A DNA stretch of 49,098 nucleotides, taken from contig JAPYNO010000012.1 in NCBI GenBank assembly GCA_028283025.1, positions 1-49,098 of the forward strand, written 5' to 3'. A program made the position numbers and the translations under genes. This DNA comes from Pseudomonadales bacterium. GTDB taxonomy: Bacteria; Pseudomonadota; Gammaproteobacteria; Pseudomonadales; Azotimanducaceae. Positions 41,514 to 49,098 of the stretch are shown here, piece after piece (position 1 is the first letter of the stretch; every line of letters begins with the position of its first letter). Below the pieces are notes generated by a model that was not told the DNA's origin, made no database searches, and worked only from the letters and a program-made list of their open reading frames with translations.

Positions 41514-42470
41514 GTGTCCCGCCCAAGTATCTGTTTCCTGCTCGATGAGCACACGCAGCACCATAACGACAATCACATGCGCTTGCCATGCGCTTTCGCA
41601 TCGCTTGGCTGGGACTGCTTGAAGGCGAGCCAACAAAGTATCTGCCTCGAAAGTGGTCAAGCCTGCGTGCTGCGAGAAGGCACTGCCACTCCACTTCATA
41701 CCTTCGATCTCGTCTGGCATCTCGGCCTCGGCGACCAGCGTAGTTTTCTCGACCGCATGGAACTATTGTCGATGCTGCCGAATCGACTGATGGTCACTCC
41801 ACCAAGTGCGCTTGCGCTTCGTCATGGCAAGCTGCATATTCACGCGCCATTGCTCGCTCACATGCTGCCCAAAACCCATGCCAGCAGCGATATTGATTAT
41901 CTTGTCTCAAAACTCGATGAAGGTGAATGGGTCGTCAAACCAGCCGCAGGGAGCTTTGGCCGAGGCGTGCACCGCGTACACACGCATATGCCAAATTTGC
42001 GCAAAACGCTTTTTGAAAGCGCGAGGGGCGGATTGCTTGTGCTACAGAAACATATCTCTACGAAACAGCCTGAAACGCGAGTGCTCTTCGCCGAAGGCGA
42101 ACCTGTTGGGCATTACGGACGCAAGCCCGGTGCGGATGGCCTGTCGAATTTGGCGCGAGGCGCAGCAGCAGTCAAATGCGAGCTTGAACCGAGGCTCGTG
42201 CGATGTTTGACACAAGTCGGCAGCTGGCTCAAGCGAGAAGGCATCGGCTTCGCGGCAGCCGATTTTCGTGGCGGATACCTCATTGAAATCAATATCGCCA
42301 ATCCAGGTGGGTTGACCACCGTGCAGGCATTGACCGGCAAGGACGCCTCCATTCGCGTGGCCACTGCGCTCGCCCACCGCGGCATGGCTGCTGGACACGC
42401 ATTCATGAAACCCGCATTATGGCGCGCTTGTGCAACGACTCACGGAGACCTCAACAATGGGAAAACTTGA
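41514..42470 (+). CDS. Glutathione synthetase-like ATP-grasp protein
   Basis: About 318 aa from the GTG at 41514. The order matches prokaryotic glutathione synthetase: N-terminal domain with DEHTQHHNDNHMRLPCAFASLGW, middle lid, then ATP-grasp with WVVKPAAGSFGRGVHRV, RVLFAEGEPVGHYGRKP, LARGAAAVKCEL and the metal/ATP site LIEINIANPGGL (E. coli EINVTSP). It probably joins gamma-glutamylcysteine and glycine, though sequence drift in the N-terminal half leaves room for another peptide ligase activity. GTG 41478 would add 12 residues. It overlaps the next gene by 14 bp. Confidence 0.85.
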   Translation: MSRPSICFLLDEHTQHHNDNHMRLPCAFASLGWDCLKASQQSICLESGQACVLREGTATPLHTFDLVWHLGLGDQRSFLDRMELLSMLPNRLMVTPPSALALRHGKLHIHAPLLAHMLPKTHASSDIDYLVSKLDEGEWVVKPAAGSFGRGVHRVHTHMPNLRKTLFESARGGLLVLQKHISTKQPETRVLFAEGEPVGHYGRKPGADGLSNLARGAAAVKCELEPRLVRCLTQVGSWLKREGIGFAAADFRGGYLIEINIANPGGLTTVQALTGKDASIRVATALAHRGMAAGHAFMKPALWRACATTHGDLNNGKT

Positions 42471-43335
42471 CGGAAAGGTGGCGCTTGTCACCGGTGCTGG
42501 AGGTGGCCTCGGCCGCGCGCATGCCCATTTGCTCGCCAGCGAAGGCGCCTCGGTGGTTGTCAACGACCTTGGCGGTGCGCGCGACGGTTCCGGCGATGGC
42601 TCTTCGGCGATGGCCGATCAAGTCGTGCAAGAGATCATCAAGTCCGGCGGCAAAGCGATCGCCGACTATGGCTCAGTGACCAGCGAAGACGATGCCAAGA
42701 CGATGGTGAATACCGCATTCGAGAATTTTGACCGGCTCGATATTGTCATTAACAACGCTGGCATCCTGCGCGACAAATCATTCAAGAACATGACCAACGA
42801 GATGTGGGATGTCGTGGTTGAGGTACATCTGCGCGGCACCTACCTCGTGACCAAGGCCGCTTGGGACAGGCTGATCGAGCAGAATGAAGGCGGTCGCATC
42901 ATCATGACGAGTTCCACATCGGGACTGATTGGCAATTTCGGGCAAACCAACTATGGCGCCGCCAAAGCAGGGATCGCGGGTTTCATGCGCGTGCTCGCAC
43001 TCGAAGGCGTCAAGTACGGCATCACAGTCAACGTGCTGGCGCCAGCCGCATGGTCGAGACTCACCGAAGACATCATGCAATCGGGAGTTGAAGAGCGCCT
43101 CGCTCCAGAACGTGTCTCGCCCGCGGTAGTCTGGCTGTGCTCCGATGAGGCCAAGGATGTGACAGGACGGCAGTTCTACGTCGGTGGCAACCGGGTGGTT
43201 CTATTGTCTTGGCAAACAACCGAGATCGCCGACAAGGATGCGGACGATGCGCCTTGGACGCTCGATGAAATTGGCGCGGCCATGCAGGCAAGCATGGAAG
43301 ACTGGCCGAAGCTCTTGCGGCCGATGGACCTCTAA
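42457..43335 (+). CDS. SDR-family dehydrogenase (HSD17B4/MFE-2-like)
   Basis: A 292-aa short-chain dehydrogenase. TGAGGGLG (12-19) is the NAD-binding motif, NNAGILRD follows, and the catalytic Ser/Tyr/Lys lie in TSSTSG and NYGAAKAG. The segment VVNDLGGARDGSGDGSSAMA and the ~40-residue C-terminal extension match the dehydrogenase part of peroxisomal multifunctional enzyme type 2, suggesting (3R)-hydroxyacyl-CoA oxidation. GGAG lies 9 nt before the ATG. It fits with the acyl-CoA and hydrolase genes downstream. Confidence 0.9.
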   Translation: MGKLDGKVALVTGAGGGLGRAHAHLLASEGASVVVNDLGGARDGSGDGSSAMADQVVQEIIKSGGKAIADYGSVTSEDDAKTMVNTAFENFDRLDIVINNAGILRDKSFKNMTNEMWDVVVEVHLRGTYLVTKAAWDRLIEQNEGGRIIMTSSTSGLIGNFGQTNYGAAKAGIAGFMRVLALEGVKYGITVNVLAPAAWSRLTEDIMQSGVEERLAPERVSPAVVWLCSDEAKDVTGRQFYVGGNRVVLLSWQTTEIADKDADDAPWTLDEIGAAMQASMEDWPKLLRPMDL

Positions 43336-43340
43336 GACAT

Positions 43341-44294
43341 TTGGATTCCCTCACGCAGTTTGCGCTTGGCGCTGCCATTGGTGAGGCAGTCCTTGGCAAG
43401 AAGGCGCATGTGCGAGCGCCGCTGATTGGCGGCGCGGTCGCAAGCCTGCCTGACCTTGATGTTCTTTACCCTTTCGCAAGCGATGTCTCGTCATTCACTT
43501 GGCATCGCGGCGTCACGCACTCGCTGATCGTCCTCGCGCTCGTGGCACCAATCGTCACCTGGTGCTTGCTGCGAACTTCTCTTGCGCGCTCTGGCAGCGT
43601 CCGAGAATGGGGGCTTGTCGTCTTTCTCGCATTGCTGACACACCCGCTGCTCGATGCCTTGACGGTCTACGGCACGCAACTCCTTTGGCCGATCGTCACG
43701 CCACCAGTGACTTGGGCGACGCTGTTCATCATCGATCCTTGGGTAACACTGCCGCTTGTTCTTGGCGTAGTCGCTCGGCGCTTGCATCACCGATGCTCGC
43801 TGCTCAGGCACGGCAATTGGCTCGGCCTCGCCCTCGCCTGCGCGTATATCACTTGGAGCGTCGCCGCCAAGCTGCATGTAGATCGGGCATTCGCAGACGC
43901 CTTGGAAGTTCGCGGTATCGCGATTGACCGCATGATCAGCATGCCGCTTCTCTTGAGCACCCTGAGCTGGCGCATGATCGCGATCCATGAAGGCGGCTAT
44001 ACGCAAGGAGTCCTTCGGATTGGCGGCGAAGCGCATCTGCAGTCTTTTGAGTCCCACCCAGAACTGCTTCAAGGACTGCCCGCAAGCGCCGACATCGAAC
44101 GGCTCAAATGGTTCACTGGCGGCTTCTACAAGGTCACGGAAGAGGACGGCAAAGTCGTCTTCTCCGATCTGCGAATGGGACACGAACCCAATTATTTCTT
44201 TCGATTTGTCGTCGGACCTGAGATGGACACAGCCAAGCAGTTGCCATCGCCCATCGATTTTGAGCGCTTTTCCAAGATGCGAGACGCGCTATGA
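43341..44294 (+). CDS. YdjM/DUF457-type membrane-bound metal-dependent hydrolase
   Basis: A 317-aa inner-membrane protein with about four hydrophobic segments. The conserved opening DSLTQFALGAAIGEAVLG, the metal-site candidates LPDLDVLYPF, HRGVTHS and HPLLDALTVYG, and a soluble C-terminal domain fit the YdjM family. The start is TTG (only 5 bp after the SDR stop) because no ATG precedes the conserved N terminus. The biochemical activity of this family is poorly defined. Confidence 0.87.
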   Translation: MDSLTQFALGAAIGEAVLGKKAHVRAPLIGGAVASLPDLDVLYPFASDVSSFTWHRGVTHSLIVLALVAPIVTWCLLRTSLARSGSVREWGLVVFLALLTHPLLDALTVYGTQLLWPIVTPPVTWATLFIIDPWVTLPLVLGVVARRLHHRCSLLRHGNWLGLALACAYITWSVAAKLHVDRAFADALEVRGIAIDRMISMPLLLSTLSWRMIAIHEGGYTQGVLRIGGEAHLQSFESHPELLQGLPASADIERLKWFTGGFYKVTEEDGKVVFSDLRMGHEPNYFFRFVVGPEMDTAKQLPSPIDFERFSKMRDAL

Positions 44295-44327
44295 TGCCCC
44301 CCTTCAGCAAGCGCAAGCATCCACACC

Positions 44328-45464
44328 ATGAGCGTAGAACCCTTTCGCATCAATGCCACTGATGCCGACCTTGAAGACCTCCACAGCCGACTTGCCCGCA
44401 CGCGGCTCCCTGAAGCTGAAACCCCGGACGACTGGTCGCAAGGCATTCCGCTCGCCTACATGCGCGAGGTCATCGACTACTGGCGGGACGACTACGACTG
44501 GCGCGTGCGCGAAGCGCGCATCAACGCCTTCGATCAATTCCGCACGTCGATCGATGGCCTCGGCGTGCATTTCGTGCATGTGCGCTCCAAAGCGAAGGAT
44601 GCCGCGCCGCTCTTGATGACGCATGGCTGGCCCGGCTCCATCGTCGAATTTCTCAAGGTCATCGGCCCGCTGACCGACCCGGAGGCACACGGCGGCGATG
44701 CCAAGGACGCTTTTCATATCGTCTGCCCTTCCCTCCCCGGCTACGGATTCTCGGACAAGCCGAGCGCACCTGGTACAGGCGTTGAAGCCATCGCTGACCT
44801 CTGGTCGAAACTCATGCGGGCAGTGGGCTATGAACGCTACTTCGCGCAAGGCGGCGATTGGGGCGCTATGGTGACGACGCACATCGGTGCGCGCGACCCT
44901 GAAGGCTGCCTCGGCATTCACCTCAATATGCCGATTGTTGACTTTACCAAATTGGTGTTCGACAAGCAGCCCTCCCCGCGCGAGCTCGAAGCCTTGGCAG
45001 ATGGGAAGCACTATCAGGACTGGGAATCGGGCTATTCGAAGCAGCAGAGCACGCGCCCGCAGACGCTCGGCTATAGCTTGGTTGATTCGCCCGCTGGTCA
45101 GGCGGCGTGGATTCTTGAGAAGTTCTGGGCGTGGACAGACTGCGACGGGCACCCAGAAAATGTGCTCGGCCGCGATGAATTGCTCGACAATGTCATGATG
45201 TACTGGCTACCGGCGGCTGGCGCTTCGTCGGCGCGGCTCTACTGGGAGAGCTTTGCGAGCGACGGCGATGCCATTGTCGATGTGCCGATGGCAGGCAGCA
45301 TCTTCCCCAAGGAGATTTTCCGCATCACCGAGGCATGGGCGGCGAAACGCTACCGCAATATCGTGTACTGGAACGAACTTGACAAGGGCGGTCACTTCGC
45401 CGCATTCGAGCAGCCGGAACTCTTTGTCGAGGAAATTCGCAGTGCTTTTCGTCTCATGCGTTAA
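44328..45464 (+). CDS. Epoxide hydrolase (microsomal/EHN type)
   Basis: A 378-aa alpha/beta-hydrolase with the N-terminal EHN domain (PFRINATDADLEDLHSRLARTRLP). HGWPGS is at 99-104, the nucleophile is Asp177 (GGDWGA), and the catalytic histidine is His356 (KGGHFAAFEQP). It opens epoxides to diols via an ester intermediate. It lies among SDR, crotonase and esterase genes, consistent with catabolism of lipids, terpenes or xenobiotics. Confidence 0.93.
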   Translation: MSVEPFRINATDADLEDLHSRLARTRLPEAETPDDWSQGIPLAYMREVIDYWRDDYDWRVREARINAFDQFRTSIDGLGVHFVHVRSKAKDAAPLLMTHGWPGSIVEFLKVIGPLTDPEAHGGDAKDAFHIVCPSLPGYGFSDKPSAPGTGVEAIADLWSKLMRAVGYERYFAQGGDWGAMVTTHIGARDPEGCLGIHLNMPIVDFTKLVFDKQPSPRELEALADGKHYQDWESGYSKQQSTRPQTLGYSLVDSPAGQAAWILEKFWAWTDCDGHPENVLGRDELLDNVMMYWLPAAGASSARLYWESFASDGDAIVDVPMAGSIFPKEIFRITEAWAAKRYRNIVYWNELDKGGHFAAFEQPELFVEEIRSAFRLMR

Positions 45465-45486
45465 GACTATGCGAATCGCTAGGGAT

Positions 45487-46290
45487 TCAGTCCGAGGAGT
45501 CAATCAAGGCCACTTCCCATGCGCCTGTCCATTTTGGCGGACGCTTTTCAGCGAACGCCTTCGGACCTTCAATAAAGTCGGCGCTGTCGCGCATGGTGAA
45601 GAGGCCATCGTAGCTCGCTTGCATGGATTCCTGCAGCGAGGCATAGTCGAAGTTCTTGTACACGACTTCCTTGCTCGCCCGAATAGAGAGCGGCGCACAT
45701 TGCAAGATGTCTTCTGCCCAACGCATAGCCGTGTCCATGAGCGCCTCCTGGGGCACGACTTCGTTGACAAAGCCAAGGGCCTCGCCTTCGGAAGCTGACA
45801 CATGGCGACCTGTCAAAATCATGCCAAGCGCACGCTTGGTGCCGATTTGCCGCGGCAGGCGCTGTAGCCCGCCGGCAATTGCCGCAAGCCCGACCTTTGG
45901 CTCTGGCAGCGCGAACCTCGCGTTCTCGGAGGCGATAATCAAGTCGCAGGCAAGGGCGATTTCAAAGCCGCCGCCCATGGCGACGCCGCCCACCGCAGCG
46001 ATCACCGGCTTGTGCAGATCAAACCTTGAGGTCAATCCACCAAAGCCCATCGGCATCGGCAGACGTTCCCCGCCCTCAGCTTGGTATCGAAGATCATTGC
46101 CCGCACAGAACGCTCGCTCGCCAGCACCAGTGATGATCGCCACCCACAAATCAGGGCTCTCATCAAATTCGTCGAACACCTCGGCGAGTTCGATATTGGC
46201 TGGCGGATGCAGCGCATTCATTCGCTCCGGCCGGTTCATGCGCACAATCATGATGCGACCAGACGTCTCCACCTCGCAAAACTTCGTCAC
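45487..46290 (-). CDS. Enoyl-CoA hydratase/isomerase family protein
   Basis: A 267-aa crotonase-superfamily enzyme resembling CaiD and standard enoyl-CoA hydratases. Oxyanion-hole segments RAFCAGNDLR and GVAMGGGFEIALACD are present, and both catalytic glutamates are kept (GGGFE and LPEPKVGL), unlike the other crotonase-fold gene in the window. I chose the GTG at 46290 because GAGG lies 8 nt upstream and it gives the usual length; ATGs further upstream would add atypical residues. It is the only minus-strand gene in the 41.5-49.1 kb block. Confidence 0.92.
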   Translation of the reverse strand: MTKFCEVETSGRIMIVRMNRPERMNALHPPANIELAEVFDEFDESPDLWVAIITGAGERAFCAGNDLRYQAEGGERLPMPMGFGGLTSRFDLHKPVIAAVGGVAMGGGFEIALACDLIIASENARFALPEPKVGLAAIAGGLQRLPRQIGTKRALGMILTGRHVSASEGEALGFVNEVVPQEALMDTAMRWAEDILQCAPLSIRASKEVVYKNFDYASLQESMQASYDGLFTMRDSADFIEGPKAFAEKRPPKWTGAWEVALIDSSD

Positions 46291-46398
46291 GAATCCAACC
46301 TCGCTTGATACCTCACAGACAACAAACAGCATACCAACGTCTTCCGTTGCTCTACAATCCATGTAGACTGAACGTGGATTCAACTAGGAAACTCGACC

Positions 46399-47325
46399 AT
46401 GCAACTTGACTACAACCTCATTGACCCCGAGCTTGTTCCTTCTCTCGAGGCGTTGCCCGCATTCGAGATCTCACGCGAGAACATCGCCGGGCTTCGCACG
46501 ATGCTCGTCGAATCCATGCCTGTTGTTGCTGTGCCCGGTGTGAAAAGCAATAAGGAACGCATCAGCACTGAGGACGGCCCGCTCGATGTGTATGTGTATC
46601 GCGTCTCAAGTGAGCCGGGACAGGCGGCGCTGCTGTGGATTCATGGCGGCGGCTATGTCTTTGGGCGCGGCGAGGATGCCGTAGCCCAGCCCATCGCTCA
46701 GCATTGTGGCTGCACCGTGTTCTCGGTCGATTATCGGCTCGCGCCCGAACATCCCTTCCCCGCCGGACCAAACGACTGCTACGCCGCACTTCGCTGGCTC
46801 ATGTCGGGCGAGACTGGCTATGAGATTGATCTTGGTCGTGTCGCGATTGGCGGCGCGAGCGCCGGCGGCGGAATGAGCGCAGGCCTCGCACTGATGAACC
46901 GCGATCTCGACAATTTCCCCCTGAAGATGCAACTCTTACTCTATCCGATGATTGACAATCTGCACGCAACGCCTTCGGGCGCCATTACCAACCATCCGGT
47001 GTGGAACCGAGGCACCTCGCTCAGCGCATGGGAGATGTACTTGAACGGCGAACCTGGCGAGTCAGCTTCGCCCTACGCAGCCGCGACGCGCGCGACAGAT
47101 CTCTCCGGGCTACCAAGTGCCTATGTATCGGTCGGCAATGAGGATCTATTTCGCGATGAAGACATCGAGTATGCGCGCCGCCTCAGCGACGCAGGCGTTG
47201 CCACCGAACTTGCCGTTTTTCCGGGTCTGTATCATGGCGCGGACGCATTTGTGCCGGATGCGCGCGTGTGCAAGCGATTGCGCGCGGGTTACTTGTCAGC
47301 GCTTGCAGACGCGCTTCATGGATAG
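46399..47325 (+). CDS. HSL-family (family IV) alpha/beta-hydrolase esterase
   Basis: A 308-aa carboxylesterase of the hormone-sensitive-lipase family. The oxyanion motif HGGG is at 82-85, followed by VDYRLAPEHPFPA, the nucleophile Ser154 in GGASAGGG, the acid in GNEDLFRDE and the histidine in YHGADAF. Cytoplasmic; it hydrolyses short- to medium-chain esters. It is divergent from the enoyl-CoA hydratase gene and precedes the toxin-antitoxin operator. Confidence 0.92.
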   Translation: MQLDYNLIDPELVPSLEALPAFEISRENIAGLRTMLVESMPVVAVPGVKSNKERISTEDGPLDVYVYRVSSEPGQAALLWIHGGGYVFGRGEDAVAQPIAQHCGCTVFSVDYRLAPEHPFPAGPNDCYAALRWLMSGETGYEIDLGRVAIGGASAGGGMSAGLALMNRDLDNFPLKMQLLLYPMIDNLHATPSGAITNHPVWNRGTSLSAWEMYLNGEPGESASPYAAATRATDLSGLPSAYVSVGNEDLFRDEDIEYARRLSDAGVATELAVFPGLYHGADAFVPDARVCKRLRAGYLSALADALHG

Positions 47326-47331
47326 CATATG

Positions 47332-47351
47332 ACCATAGTCATGACTATGGT
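47332..47351. promoter_or_regulatory. 20-bp perfect palindrome, probable toxin-antitoxin operator
   Basis: Two 10-bp arms, ACCATAGTCA and TGACTATGGT, lie 85 bp before the antitoxin start and immediately after the esterase stop. Phd/YefM antitoxins repress their own operons by binding palindromes of this kind near the promoter. The role is inferred from position. Confidence 0.6.
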
Positions 47352-47436
47352 AGGATGAGTGCACAAGTATCGAAAGAGCTCATTGAAAGTGCGCAGGCAG
47401 ACATCGACCAAACACGACTATTCAGAGCCGCTCTAC

Positions 47437-47685
47437 ATGAAGGCTTCGGAGTTCAAGGCCAAATGCTTGAAACTCATGGACGAGGTTGCCGAGCACAACG
47501 GTGAAATCGTGATCACAAAGAACAAAATGCCCGTTGCGAAACTCGTGCCAGCGAGCAAAAGGCCCGAAACCTTGTTTGGGAGAGACTTGGGTCGCATCAA
47601 GATTCTCGGGGAAATTATTGATGTGGAGGATTTATGGGATGAAATGGAGGCCGAAACAAACCCAGACCGCGTACTCGATCCGTGA
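47437..47685 (+). CDS. Type II toxin-antitoxin antitoxin, Phd/YefM family
   Basis: An 82-aa antitoxin. The N-terminal DNA-binding fold (MKASEFKAKCLKLMDEVAEHN and EIVITKNKMPVAKLVP) is typical of the family, and the acidic C-terminal tail (IIDVEDLWDEMEAE) should wrap the toxin. The start at 47437 fits family alignments; the frame stays open upstream to 47359 without conserved sequence. Its stop overlaps the toxin GTG (GTGA). The two genes are more AT-rich than their neighbours, suggesting horizontal transfer. Confidence 0.92.
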   Translation: MKASEFKAKCLKLMDEVAEHNGEIVITKNKMPVAKLVPASKRPETLFGRDLGRIKILGEIIDVEDLWDEMEAETNPDRVLDP

Positions 47686-48080
47686 TTGTCTTAGATACTC
47701 ACGCTTTGTATTGGATGTCGCTAAACGATGCAAGAATTGGACGAAGCGCTCGCCTTTGCATTGATCTCGCATGGCAGGAGAATCAGTTAGCAGTCTCCGC
47801 TGCTAGCTTTTGGGAACTCACCATGCTGCTTGCGAAAAAGCGAATTCAAATGCCGACGGAAGTCGGTCCATGGCGCCAAGGTCTACTGAACGACGGACTC
47901 GTGGAGATTCCCATTGATGGCGAAATCGCGGTTCATTCTCAATCCATTCAAGACTTTCACAAAGACCCTGCCGACCGATTCATCGTCGCGACATGTCTGA
48001 AAGGGCATTCGTTAGTGACTTCCGACCGCAAGATTCTAGCGTGGTCGGGGAAACTCGACCGAATCGACGCCTGCAAATAA
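47682..48080 (+). CDS. Type II toxin, PIN-domain (VapC-like) ribonuclease
   Basis: A 132-aa PIN-domain nuclease. The acidic metal-binding residues are Asp5 (VLDTHALYW), Glu45 (SFWELTML), Asp98 (DPADRFIVAT) and Asp115 (TSDRKIL). The opening DTHALYW and DPADRFIVA place it with the VapC-like toxins partnered with Phd-type antitoxins. The GTG start overlaps the antitoxin stop by 4 bp. When free it would cleave RNA and stop growth. Confidence 0.93.
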   Translation: MIVLDTHALYWMSLNDARIGRSARLCIDLAWQENQLAVSAASFWELTMLLAKKRIQMPTEVGPWRQGLLNDGLVEIPIDGEIAVHSQSIQDFHKDPADRFIVATCLKGHSLVTSDRKILAWSGKLDRIDACK

Positions 48081-48172
48081 TTCTGCGAGACTCTCCATAG
48101 CGACAGTGACGGTCGCGCTGCTCCTCTGGCAAGATACCTCATCCCACCCACATCACCAATAGGAAAAGAACA

Positions 48173-48973
48173 ATGGCTGGACGTGTCGAAGGCAAAGTAG
48201 CGCTTGTCACAGGCGCTGCCAAAGGACTCGGCGAAGCGGATGCGAGAGCGCTCGCCGCCGAAGGTGCGCGTGTCATATTGACTGATGTTGACACCCAAGC
48301 AGGTGCCCGCATCGCAGGCGAAATCGGCGGCGTCTTCAAGCAGCAGGATGTCACCGATGAAACGCGCTGGCAGACTATCATCGCTGAGATCAAGGCCGAA
48401 TTTGGCGCCTTGCACGTGCTCGTCAACAACGCTGGCATCGTGCTGCCCGGCACGATCGAAAACCAGAGCTTCAAGCGCTATCAACTGGAAATCGCAGTGA
48501 GCGCCAACGGCACTTTCCTCGGCTGCAAATACGCGATTCCGCTGATGGCGGAAAGCGGCGGCGGCTCGATCATCAATATGGCCTCGGTGGCCTCGAAACT
48601 CGCCTATAGCGCCATCGTCGGCTATGCGGCGGCCAAGGGCGCCGTTGAAGGCATGACGCGATCAATCGCCGCCCACTGCCTTGAGTCAGGCTACAAGATT
48701 CGCTGCAACTCGCTGCATCCCGGCACTATCAACACGCCAATGGTGCAAAATTTCGGGCGTCAGAGCGAAGACTTCACAGTAGCTGCTGCGCCCGACCCGG
48801 ACACCGAAGCACCCAATGCGGCCGAAGTTGGCGTGCTTGGCGTGCCGCGGAACATTGCCAATGTCGTCGTGTTTCTGGCATCGGACGAATCGGCCTTCAT
48901 TACCGCCCAGGAATTTGTCATCGATGGCGGCATGTCGATGCTGCCAGCACCACTGGTCAACGCATTGCAGTAG
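48173..48973 (+). CDS. SDR-family oxidoreductase
   Basis: A 266-aa classical short-chain dehydrogenase: NAD-binding TGAAKGLG (13-20), an acidic residue after beta-2 (ILTDVDTQ) favouring NAD(H), NNAGIV, catalytic Ser in INMASVAS and YAAAKG, and the C-terminal ITAQEFVIDGG. It resembles 3-alpha/20-beta-hydroxysteroid or cyclic-alcohol dehydrogenases, but the substrate is not determinable. An A/G-rich AGGAAAAGAAC lies just before the ATG. Confidence 0.92.
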   Translation: MAGRVEGKVALVTGAAKGLGEADARALAAEGARVILTDVDTQAGARIAGEIGGVFKQQDVTDETRWQTIIAEIKAEFGALHVLVNNAGIVLPGTIENQSFKRYQLEIAVSANGTFLGCKYAIPLMAESGGGSIINMASVASKLAYSAIVGYAAAKGAVEGMTRSIAAHCLESGYKIRCNSLHPGTINTPMVQNFGRQSEDFTVAAAPDPDTEAPNAAEVGVLGVPRNIANVVVFLASDESAFITAQEFVIDGGMSMLPAPLVNALQ

Positions 48974-48982
48974 CCCATAAGT

Positions 48983-49098
48983 ATGTTCGACAAACTTCGC
49001 GCACGATTTGGCAGCGATGCGCCTGATTCCGAGGCAGATGCATCGGAATCACTTGGCTTTGCCGCAGCCATGCTGCTGTTCGAGGTCGCTTGGGCGGA
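48983..49098 (+). CDS. TerB-like protein, N-terminal part (runs off the window)
   Basis: At least 38 residues starting at ATG 48983, 9 bp after the SDR stop. The segment FAAAMLLFEVAWA is the first helix of the TerB/DjlA tellurite-resistance fold, where it normally continues with an acidic Asp-Gly stretch. The polar, acidic N terminus (SDAPDSEADASES) is typical of stand-alone TerB-family proteins. The gene continues beyond the right edge, so nothing more can be said. Confidence 0.7.
   Translation, partial: MFDKLRARFGSDAPDSEADASESLGFAAAMLLFEVAWA

Noticed and set aside
47355..47504. 49-codon frame overlapping the antitoxin start
   Set aside because: No recognised domain and it overlaps a well-supported antitoxin; kept only as a leader oddity in the findings.
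1..49098. CRISPR arrays, intact insertion sequences, integrases or prophage genes
   Set aside because: No regularly spaced repeats, transposase, integrase or phage structural genes were recognised on either strand.

Overview
The window is a dense, gene-packed chromosomal segment from a gammaproteobacterium. The placement rests on gene order. The minus-strand run infC-rpmI-rplT-pheS-pheT-ihfA-merR-tRNA-Pro(GGG), followed by uvrC-pgsA, is a classic gammaproteobacterial housekeeping block. bamC-dapA, bepA, nadA, a gshB-like gene and a divergent bfr/bfd pair fit the same class. By eye GC is moderately high (mid 50s), intergenic gaps are short, and stop/start overlaps of 4 bp are common. I cannot name the genus. 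The mix of a cytochrome P450, a carotenoid oxygenase, an F420-type LLM enzyme, acyl-CoA enzymes, an epoxide hydrolase and SDRs points to an environmental heterotroph that degrades lipids, terpenoids or aromatics.

Layout. 59-8288 (minus): translation, DNA-repair and phospholipid genes. 8656-9523: divergent bacterioferritin and Bfd around two Fur-box-like sites. 9500-14216: carotenoid oxygenase, divergent IclR regulator, P450 and metallo-beta-lactamase-fold hydrolase, a plausible small catabolic locus. 14245-17192 (minus): a MORN-repeat exported protein translationally coupled to a membrane-anchored pseudokinase with a helical-repeat domain. 17227-21793 (plus): TauE-type transporter, fumarase C, a D-2-hydroxyacid dehydrogenase and an MFS transporter. 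21841-22085: two divergent tRNA-Leu genes. 22064-27118: an NCS2 permease with an unusual C-terminal domain, divergent from the selAB selenocysteine genes. 27130-31007: TolC-type protein, a 38-bp perfect palindrome, a diheme cytochrome, tRNA-Asn, a small lipoprotein and tRNA-Gly. 30911-32353: a Do-type serine protease. 32365-38555 (minus): a long probable operon (LLM oxidoreductase, crotonase-fold protein, CinA-nucleotidylyltransferase fusion, alpha/beta hydrolase, bamC, dapA) and a TusA-like gene. 38619-41188: bepA and nadA, convergent. 41514-49098 (mostly plus): gshB-like gene, SDRs, YdjM-like membrane protein, epoxide hydrolase, enoyl-CoA hydratase, HSL-type esterase, a Phd/PIN toxin-antitoxin pair, and the start of a TerB-like gene.

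Themes worth a second look. Protein genes and tRNA genes collide repeatedly: the protease frame runs through tRNA-Gly, the permease stops inside antisense tRNA-Leu, the lipoprotein stop codon is made by tRNA-Asn nucleotides, and the uvrC ribosome-binding site abuts the tRNA-Pro CCA. infC appears to be preceded by an eight-residue leader reading frame that carries the only good Shine-Dalgarno sequence. A diverged 37-bp repeat lies at the 3' ends of both rplT and pgsA. Three protein architectures are unusual: the NCS2 permease with a HATPase-like tail, the pseudokinase/TM/repeat protein paired with a MORN protein, and the CinA-domain/nucleotidylyltransferase fusion. No CRISPR array, intact insertion sequence or prophage was seen. 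I saw no intrinsic terminator with a clear T-tract.
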